Position numbers and translations under genes: made by a program. The notes under the pieces were generated by a model. It ran no database searches and was not told where the DNA came from. It was given only the letters and a program-made list of their open reading frames with translations. A stretch of DNA of 64,000 nt, taken from Glaciecola punicea ACAM 611 (GTDB lineage Bacteria; Pseudomonadota; Gammaproteobacteria; Enterobacterales; Alteromonadaceae). The stretch's first letter is position 1. Each line of letters starts with the position of its first letter. Below, one piece after another: positions 57,759 to 64,000 of the stretch. The stretch lies in the NCBI RefSeq assembly GCF_000252165.1, contig NZ_BAET01000002.1:1-64000 (forward strand). The letters run 5' to 3'.

Positions 57759-58340
57759 TTAAAACGGGATATCGTCATCAAAATCTATATCTGGCTCAGA
57801 CATTTTAGGTGCCTGCTGGGGCGCTTGCTGGGGCTTTTGTGGGTTTTGCTTATATCCACCTTGACCGCCGCCCGAGTTTTGCTGATCATTACTTTGATCG
57901 TAGCTGTCTTGACCGCCACTGCTTTGCTGCGCCGGACGCTGCTGGTAGCCGCCGCCTTGTGCGTTTTGACCGCCGCCTTGGTTACCCCCACCGCCACCGC
58001 CGCCGCCGCCACCCATCATTTGCATGTTGTCAGCAATGATTTCAGTTGTATAACGGTCGTTACCCTGCTGGTCTTGCCATTTGCGGGTTTGTAGTTTTCC
58101 TTCAACGAATATTTGTGAACCCTTCTTTAAATATTCACCGGCAACTTCAGCTAAACGGCGGTACATGGTTACTTTGTGCCATTCTGTGCGTTCTTGCTGC
58201 GCGCCTTGCTGATCTTTCCAGCTTTCACTGGTGGCAATGCTCAAATTAGCCACTGCGTTTCCGTTTGGCATGTAGCGTATTTCAGGATCGTTACCTAAGT
58301 TACCTACAATGATGACTTTGTTTACACCTCGTGAGGCCAT
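57759..58340 (-). CDS. ssb: single-stranded DNA-binding protein
   Basis: 193 residues. OB fold in residues 1-110 ('[32 protein letters not shown]'), a Gly/Gln-rich linker (about 112-175) and the acidic tip '[10 protein letters not shown]' that recruits partner proteins. Coats ssDNA in replication and repair. A 24-bp gap from the upstream transporter gene suggests read-through, though ssb usually has its own promoter. Confidence 0.97.
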   Translation of the reverse strand: MASRGVNKVIIVGNLGNDPEIRYMPNGNAVANLSIATSESWKDQQGAQQERTEWHKVTMYRRLAEVAGEYLKKGSQIFVEGKLQTRKWQDQQGNDRYTTEIIADNMQMMGGGGGGGGGGNQGGGQNAQGGGYQQRPAQQSSGGQDSYDQSNDQQNSGGGQGGYKQNPQKPQQAPQQAPKMSEPDIDFDDDIPF

Positions 58341-58364
58341 GATGTTTCCTTTATTAATCTGGTT

Positions 58365-59741
58365 TTAAATCTGTGCTTTAATATGCGCGTTAGCTACGTC
58401 CATTTCAAATATTTTAGCGTCTACTTTCAAATACATAGCATTTTCTTCAGGGTCGGCTAGTACTTCTTGCACGCCTGCCATGCTGTTAATTTTGTCGCGT
58501 AAAAGCTGCAGGCTTTGCGCGTCTTTATGTCTATTTTCGAGCCTTAGTGTGACGCGCTGTACTTGCAGCGTGCTAGAAGCTAGGCCTGAGGCTATTAAGC
58601 TTAACAAAAAGATAACGACTAAGCACATAATAAAGGTATATTCAGGTGAGAAATAGCTGTTCAAAAGGCCTGAAAGTACACCGCCTAAAAACGCCCCTAA
58701 AAACTGATGGCTCGCATAAATACCCATGGCACTGCCTTTGCTGCCAGCGGGGGATATTGAAGACACCATTGCCGGCATTTTTGCCTCTAAAAAATTAAAG
58801 CCGGTAAAGAACAATATTCCCGCCATCGCGATGCCAGACCAGCTAGGCGAAAGAATGAGTAACAAAGCAAATGCACTGGCCATAAACAACAGCGCTACCC
58901 TAAAACTGATACTAACGGGCAGTTTACCAGCCATTTTTATCAAGCCTATAAGGCCTATTACCGAGGCAAACAGTACCAAAGAATAAAGCGCCCAATGCTC
59001 GCTTAAGGGCACATTTATGCTAATTAACATAACTGGCACCTGCACAAAAAAGCAGGTAATTAGCAAATGCACCACTAATACCGACCAGTTTAGCCGCCAT
59101 AAATGAGGATGCTTAAATAAACTACCCAGCAGCTTTGTCTTTGGTAGCGCATCGCCCGACGGCGCCTGATAGGCCTTATTGTCGATGCCTAGGCGCACCA
59201 GTGGAATACACAACAGAGAAAATACAGCAGTAATCAAAAAAATGCCCTGCAGACCAAAGCTCGCCGCAATCACAGGACCTAGTAACAAAGCAATGTAAAA
59301 AGAAAACCCAATTGAAATACCAATTAAAGCCATTACCTTAGTACGCTGTGATTCACGCGTAACATCGGTAGCCAAGGCCATTATAGCGCCGGCAATAGCA
59401 CCACTACCCTGTATTATTCGGCCAATAGTGAGTAACCACATACTGTCTGCCAAGCCCGCTATTAATGAACCAATAGCGAATAAAACGAGCCCAATATAAA
59501 TAATGGGCTTACGTCCCCACTTGTCCGAGAGCAGGCCCATTGGGATTTGAAAAATAGCCTGTGTTAGTCCGTAGCCGCCTATGGCTAAACCAACCCACAG
59601 CGGCGAATAGTCGGGGTATTCTTGCGCGGCTACTGCAATAACCGGAATTACCATGAACAGACCAAGCATACGTAACACGTAGACCGAGGCTAAACTTATG
59701 CCAGCCTGCCATTCAGATTTAGTCAGTGAATTTGCTTCCAT
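58365..59741 (-). CDS. MFS transporter with C-terminal YAM-like domain (YajR type)
   Basis: 458 residues: twelve predicted helices (about 15-390) with the MFS motif A 'GLLSDKWGRKPIIYIGL', followed by a soluble domain (about 395-458: 'RLENRHKDAQSLQLLRDKINSMAGVQEVLADPEENAMYLKVDA') that fits the ferredoxin-like YAM domain of E. coli YajR (454 residues). The substrate is unknown; YajR is a proton-driven drug-efflux homologue. It precedes ssb on the same strand. Confidence 0.82.
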   Translation of the reverse strand: MEANSLTKSEWQAGISLASVYVLRMLGLFMVIPVIAVAAQEYPDYSPLWVGLAIGGYGLTQAIFQIPMGLLSDKWGRKPIIYIGLVLFAIGSLIAGLADSMWLLTIGRIIQGSGAIAGAIMALATDVTRESQRTKVMALIGISIGFSFYIALLLGPVIAASFGLQGIFLITAVFSLLCIPLVRLGIDNKAYQAPSGDALPKTKLLGSLFKHPHLWRLNWSVLVVHLLITCFFVQVPVMLISINVPLSEHWALYSLVLFASVIGLIGLIKMAGKLPVSISFRVALLFMASAFALLLILSPSWSGIAMAGILFFTGFNFLEAKMPAMVSSISPAGSKGSAMGIYASHQFLGAFLGGVLSGLLNSYFSPEYTFIMCLVVIFLLSLIASGLASSTLQVQRVTLRLENRHKDAQSLQLLRDKINSMAGVQEVLADPEENAMYLKVDAKIFEMDVANAHIKAQI

Positions 59742-59939
59742 TTAGCGCAAAAGCTTCCTATGTGATCAAAAGATTGTGTAACAATGTGTCACCATATATG
59801 GTAGACCTTTGTGGTGCATATTAATAGTATTGCACGCATACTGGCAAGCTAGTAAATGTAAAGCACACAGACATGGCACCCTTAGTTCACTAATTACAGT
59901 TAGTATGTCAAAGCCCCACATCAATGAGGAACCTATCCA

Positions 59940-60413
59940 TTGCACAAAATAGCGATTTTTGCCGATGTTCAAAACATTTACTACACCACCCGCGACACCT
60001 TTAACCGGCCATTTAACTACCGCGCTTTTATGCACGAGCTGAGTTTACATAATGACATTGTATCGGCCTATGCCTATGCTATTGACCGAGGCGATCCCCA
60101 ACAAATGAAATTTCAAAGTGCGCTGAAACATATAGGCTTTGAGGTAAAACTCAAGCCGTTTATTCAGCGTAGCGATGGCTCAGCCAAAGGCGACTGGGAT
60201 GTTGGCATAACCATTGATGTGTTAGAACAAGCCCCACACGTTGACGAAGTTATATTGTTATCAGGCGACGGCGACTTTGCTATTTTACTAGACACCATTA
60301 CTCGCAAGTATGGCTGTAAAACCTCGGTATACGGTGTATTAAACCTTAGCGCCAACGCACTCATACAAAGCGCGACTCAATTTATAGATATCAATAAAAA
60401 GTGGTTACTGTAA
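59940..60413 (+). CDS. NYN-domain protein (LabA/DUF88 family)
   Basis: 157 residues. Start TTG 59940 is preceded by GAGGAA. 'KIAIFADVQNIYYTT' and 'LLSGDGDFAILLDTI' are the acidic motifs of the NYN/PIN-like nuclease fold, with a further Asp in 'KGDWDVGITIDV'. Predicted RNA endonuclease. It precedes uvrA by 108 bp on the same strand and diverges from the MFS gene. Confidence 0.85.
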   Translation: MHKIAIFADVQNIYYTTRDTFNRPFNYRAFMHELSLHNDIVSAYAYAIDRGDPQQMKFQSALKHIGFEVKLKPFIQRSDGSAKGDWDVGITIDVLEQAPHVDEVILLSGDGDFAILLDTITRKYGCKTSVYGVLNLSANALIQSATQFIDINKKWLL

Positions 60414-60521
60414 CCAAAGTGTACACTTTGTTTAGATGAAGGATGTTTAACAAAAGCATCATTTTTAAGAAAGCTGTGACATAATATTTGACTACTTTAG
60501 AAAGGTGTATTTTTAGCAAAC

Positions 60522-63362
60522 ATGGATTACATAGAAGTTCGCGGTGCGCGCACGCACAACCTCAAGAATATCGACATAACCCTTCCTCGCAATAAACTCG
60601 TTGTCATTACAGGCTTATCAGGATCGGGAAAATCTTCTCTAGCGTTTGACACTTTATATGCAGAAGGTCAGCGCCGTTATGTTGAGAGTCTTTCGGCCTA
60701 TGCTAGGCAGTTTTTGTCCATGATGGAAAAACCCGATGTCGATCACATTGAAGGTTTATCTCCCGCTATTTCGATAGAACAAAAGTCTACTTCGCATAAC
60801 CCTCGTTCAACCGTGGGCACTATTACCGAAATTTATGATTATTTACGCTTGATGTTTGCTCGCGTTGGCACACCGCGTTGCCCCGAGCATAAAGTGGCTT
60901 TAGATGCACAAACAATCAGTCAAATGGTCGACAAGGTGCTGACCTTTAAAGAAGGCACCAAGTTAATGTTACTTGCACCGGTAGTGCAAGAGCGAAAAGG
61001 TGAACATACAAAAACCCTAGAAAGTTTAAGCGCACAAGGCTTCATTCGCGCCCGTATCGACGGCGAAGTATGTGATTTATCCGATCCTCCCGACCTAGAT
61101 TTGCGCAAAAAACATACTATCGAAGTCGTTGTAGACCGTTTCAAAGTACGTGACGATCTACAACTGCGTTTAACTGAGTCTTTTGAAACCGCATTAGCGC
61201 TATCCGCAGGCACGGTAAAAGTGGTTTACATGGATGACAAGGATCAAGACGAGATTGTGTTTTCGGCTAATTTTGCCTGCTCACACTGCGGCTACAGTAT
61301 TTCTGAGCTAGAGCCTCGGATCTTCTCATTTAACAATCCCGCAGGAGCGTGTCAAACCTGCGATGGTTTGGGCACAAAACAGTTTTTCGATTCACATCGA
61401 GTTGTGTCAAACAGCGAGCTGAGTTTGTCGGGCGGTGCTATTCGTGGTTGGGACAAGCGCAGCTATTACTATTTTCAAATGCTGATGTCGGTAGCCGAGC
61501 ATTTCAGTTTTGACTTAAAAATACCTTTTAAAGATTTAGATAAATCTGCCAGAGACATTGTGCTAAACGGCTCAAAAGGCGAATCAATCACCTTTAAATA
61601 TATAAATGAACGCGGCGACATTATGGAGCGCAAGCATCCGTTTGAGGGGATAATCCCTAATATGGAGCGCCGATATAAAGAAACCGAGTCAAACACCGTG
61701 CGCGAAGAACTCGCTAAGTACATGAGCCACCAGCACTGCACTGCCTGCTCAGGCTCGCGTTTGCGTTTAGAAGCGCGCAACGTATTTATACAAGAAACGA
61801 ACTTGCCTGCCATCGCTAACATGTCGATTGAAGAAGCATTTAACTTTTTCCGCGACCTTAAACTAAGCGGTCAGCGCGCCGCTATTGCTGATAAAATTCT
61901 AAAAGAAATTATGGATAGACTTAATTTCTTAATTAACGTGGGCCTTAATTACTTGTCGCTTGAACGCAGCGCCGACACTTTGTCAGGCGGCGAAGCCCAG
62001 CGTATTCGTCTGGCTAGCCAAATAGGAGCTGGACTTGTAGGGGTTATGTACGTGCTTGACGAACCTTCAATTGGTTTGCACCAGCGCGACAACGAGCGCT
62101 TGCTCAAAACACTTCGCCACCTGCGCGACTTAGGCAACACCGTAATAGTGGTAGAGCACGATGAAGACGCCATCAAAGAAGCCGACTACATCGTAGATAT
62201 TGGCCCTGGCGCTGGCATACACGGCGGTGAAATAATCGCACAAGGCAGCTTGCAAGACATTATGTCGTGCCCTGAATCACTCACGGGGAAATATCTTGCA
62301 GGCATCGAACGGATAGAAATACCAAAAGTACGCACGTCCACCGCAGACAAACATTGGTTAGAGCTAAAAGGGGCCACTGGCAACAACTTACGTAATGTAG
62401 ATCTTAAAATACCCACTGGCTTGCTGACTTGTATCACCGGCGTCTCGGGCTCGGGTAAATCAACTTTAATAAACGACACTTTTTATCGCATTGCCCAGCG
62501 CGAACTTAATCGCGCCACGGTGAATGAGCCCGCGCCGTATAAGTCAATGACGGGCTTAGAACATCTTGACAAAGTGGTCGACATTAATCAGGGTCCAATC
62601 GGCCGAACGCCGCGTTCAAATCCAGCAACCTATGCGGGTTTATTTACGCCTATTCGTGAAATATTCTCAGGCACACAAGAGGCGCGCTCACGTGGCTACA
62701 AGCCCGGCCGCTTTAGTTTCAACGTAAAAGGCGGACGCTGTGAAGCCTGCCAAGGAGATGGCTTAATAAAGGTTGAGATGCACTTTTTACCCGACGTATA
62801 TGTGCCGTGCGACGTCTGCAAATGCAAGCGTTATAACCGAGAAACGCTCGAAATACGGTTTAAGAATAAGAATATCCATGAAGTGCTCGACATGACGGTT
62901 GAAGACGCGCATGCGTTTTTTGAAAAGATCCCTTCAATCGCCCGCAAACTTCGTACCTTGATGGATGTAGGGCTTTCTTATATACGCTTAGGTCAATCGG
63001 CTACTACGCTTTCAGGCGGAGAAGCGCAGCGCGTTAAGTTAGCCAAAGAGCTATCAAAACGTGACACCGGCCAAACGCTTTATATTTTAGATGAACCCAC
63101 CACCGGCCTGCATTTTCACGATATAAAGCAGCTGCTGCAGGTACTGCATAGGCTAAGAGATCATGGCAACACGGTTGTGGTTATTGAGCACAATTTAGAC
63201 GTTGTAAAAACAGCAGACTGGGTCATAGACTTAGGTCCTGAAGGCGGTTCAGGCGGCGGCCAAATTATTGCACAAGGTACGCCAGAAAGCGTAGCGAAGA
63301 GTAAAAAATCGTATACGGGCGGTTTTTTAGCGCCAATGCTTAAGGCAAAGCGTCCTGCATAG
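60522..63362 (+). CDS. uvrA: excinuclease ABC subunit A
   Basis: 946 residues, close to E. coli UvrA (940). Damage sensor of nucleotide-excision repair. Two ABC ATPase cassettes with Walker A '[12 protein letters not shown]' and '[13 protein letters not shown]', ABC signatures '[12 protein letters not shown]' and '[12 protein letters not shown]', and zinc modules ('[14 protein letters not shown]', '[10 protein letters not shown]'). In E. coli uvrA and ssb are divergent and share an SOS control region; here the MFS and NYN genes separate them and I see no clear LexA box upstream. Confidence 0.97.
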   Translation: MDYIEVRGARTHNLKNIDITLPRNKLVVITGLSGSGKSSLAFDTLYAEGQRRYVESLSAYARQFLSMMEKPDVDHIEGLSPAISIEQKSTSHNPRSTVGTITEIYDYLRLMFARVGTPRCPEHKVALDAQTISQMVDKVLTFKEGTKLMLLAPVVQERKGEHTKTLESLSAQGFIRARIDGEVCDLSDPPDLDLRKKHTIEVVVDRFKVRDDLQLRLTESFETALALSAGTVKVVYMDDKDQDEIVFSANFACSHCGYSISELEPRIFSFNNPAGACQTCDGLGTKQFFDSHRVVSNSELSLSGGAIRGWDKRSYYYFQMLMSVAEHFSFDLKIPFKDLDKSARDIVLNGSKGESITFKYINERGDIMERKHPFEGIIPNMERRYKETESNTVREELAKYMSHQHCTACSGSRLRLEARNVFIQETNLPAIANMSIEEAFNFFRDLKLSGQRAAIADKILKEIMDRLNFLINVGLNYLSLERSADTLSGGEAQRIRLASQIGAGLVGVMYVLDEPSIGLHQRDNERLLKTLRHLRDLGNTVIVVEHDEDAIKEADYIVDIGPGAGIHGGEIIAQGSLQDIMSCPESLTGKYLAGIERIEIPKVRTSTADKHWLELKGATGNNLRNVDLKIPTGLLTCITGVSGSGKSTLINDTFYRIAQRELNRATVNEPAPYKSMTGLEHLDKVVDINQGPIGRTPRSNPATYAGLFTPIREIFSGTQEARSRGYKPGRFSFNVKGGRCEACQGDGLIKVEMHFLPDVYVPCDVCKCKRYNRETLEIRFKNKNIHEVLDMTVEDAHAFFEKIPSIARKLRTLMDVGLSYIRLGQSATTLSGGEAQRVKLAKELSKRDTGQTLYILDEPTTGLHFHDIKQLLQVLHRLRDHGNTVVVIEHNLDVVKTADWVIDLGPEGGSGGGQIIAQGTPESVAKSKKSYTGGFLAPMLKAKRPA

Positions 63363-63385
63363 GGTGCTAAGCGTGCATAGTTAAT

Positions 63386-63409
63386 AAAGCCCGCGAGGCG
63401 GGCTTTTTT
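63386..63409 (+). terminator. intrinsic terminator after uvrA
   Basis: GCCCGC / GCGGGC with a GAG loop, flanked by AAA and TTTTTT, 24 bp past the uvrA stop codon. It may serve both convergent genes. Confidence 0.9.
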
Positions 63410-63436
63410 AAACTAATATAGAAGTGCTTAAGCCTA

Positions 63437-63973
63437 CTATTTTGCATCTTTTTGGTAGCGTTCAGCGCTTGACACAAGTTCAGCTTTGGCGGCATCTATA
63501 CCTGCCCAGCCTTCAATTTTGACCCACTTGCCTTTTTCCAAATCTTTGTAATGCGAGAAGAAATGCTCAATCTGGTTTTTAGTGATTTCAGGCACATCGT
63601 CAATATCTTTGATGTCTGAGTAAATTTTAGATAGCTTATCTACCGGCACCGCAATTATTTTAGCGTCTATGCCCGACTCATCAGTCATGTTTAATACGCC
63701 TACAGGACGTACTTTAATGACCGAACCTGCAATAAGAGGATGCGGCGTCATGACGAGTACATCAACTGCGTCACCGTCGTCAGACAAAGTGTTGTTTACA
63801 TAGCCATAGTTAAGTGGATACTGCATGCAGGTACCCATAAAACGATCGACAAACAAAGCACCTGTGTCTTTGTCTACTTCATATTTTATAGGAGCCGAAT
63901 ATGCGGGTATTTCGATGATCACTAATACTTCATCAGGCAAGTTCTCACCAGCCGGTACGTTGTTCAAACTCAT
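63437..63973 (-). CDS. ppa: inorganic pyrophosphatase
   Basis: 178 residues, family I (E. coli 176). Hydrolyses PPi to drive biosynthesis. '[19 protein letters not shown]' and the metal-binding '[13 protein letters not shown]' and '[14 protein letters not shown]' motifs are visible. The window ends 27 bp upstream of its start, in its promoter region. Confidence 0.97.
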   Translation of the reverse strand: MSLNNVPAGENLPDEVLVIIEIPAYSAPIKYEVDKDTGALFVDRFMGTCMQYPLNYGYVNNTLSDDGDAVDVLVMTPHPLIAGSVIKVRPVGVLNMTDESGIDAKIIAVPVDKLSKIYSDIKDIDDVPEITKNQIEHFFSHYKDLEKGKWVKIEGWAGIDAAKAELVSSAERYQKDAK

Positions 63974-64000
63974 TTTTTTTCCTTTGTGTAATACTCAATT

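Noticed and set aside
60414-60521. LexA box expected before uvrA
   Set aside because: No CTGT-N8-ACAG match in the interval.

Overview
The window comes from a moderately low-GC gammaproteobacterium, most likely a marine member of the Alteromonadales (Alteromonas/Glaciecola/Paraglaciecola relatives). The evidence is gene content and order: the mreBCD-maf-rng-yhdP-tldD block, uvrA/ssb, an S10 ribosomal operon, a two-helix protein resembling DUF2982, a BarA-like hybrid kinase and mostly core housekeeping genes. I had no database access, so names rest on recognised motifs and on memory of the families.

Left end (1-4.3 kb) is an accessory, scarred region. A scrap of IS66 transposase runs into a small peptide gene with a double-glycine export leader. 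An intrinsic terminator and a 51-residue membrane protein (possible immunity protein) follow. Next come a truncated transposase, a complete hipBA toxin-antitoxin module with four evenly spaced operators, an orphan C-terminal fragment, a half tRNA-Arg, a lipoprotein gene with an apparent frameshift in an A7 tract, and an amidohydrolase remnant touching the end of parC. An 11-bp direct repeat taken from the tRNA anticodon region brackets the hip module.

4.2-35.4 kb is mostly ordinary chromosome: parC; a 7TM hybrid histidine kinase; an RND efflux operon with a divergent TetR regulator and a perfect palindromic operator; an EamA permease; pyrB; hemL; a ggt/DyP peroxidase pair; gloA; glnK-amtB; mrcB; a lytic transglycosylase; purU; an M3 peptidase lipoprotein; waaA and moaA. 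A scar at 32.6-32.9 kb holds fragments of a Phd-type antitoxin and of ldhA.

35.5-40.8 kb is the complete S10 operon (rpsJ to rpsQ, minus strand) with promoter, leader and terminator. It is not followed by the spc operon nor preceded by the str operon. 41-46 kb holds a GAF-containing PilB/GspE-type ATPase, a membrane protein fusing a histidine-kinase-type ATPase domain directly to an AraC DNA-binding domain, a HAD phosphatase and yebG with a LexA box.

46.2-56.2 kb is the conserved tldD-yhdP-rng-maf-mreDCB block. Between mreB and ssb, where Vibrio and Shewanella carry the MSHA pilus locus, this genome has only about 1.5 kb. That interval contains an unknown secreted-protein gene flanked by two attC-like sites, so it looks like an orphan integron cassette. 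The right end carries ssb, a YajR-like MFS transporter, an NYN-domain protein, uvrA and ppa.

The strongest candidates for something undescribed are the ATPase-AraC fusion (43316-44749), the integron-cassette replacement of the MSHA locus (56.2-57.7 kb), the double-glycine peptide locus (1-454), the tRNA-bracketed hipBA module, and the detached S10 operon.
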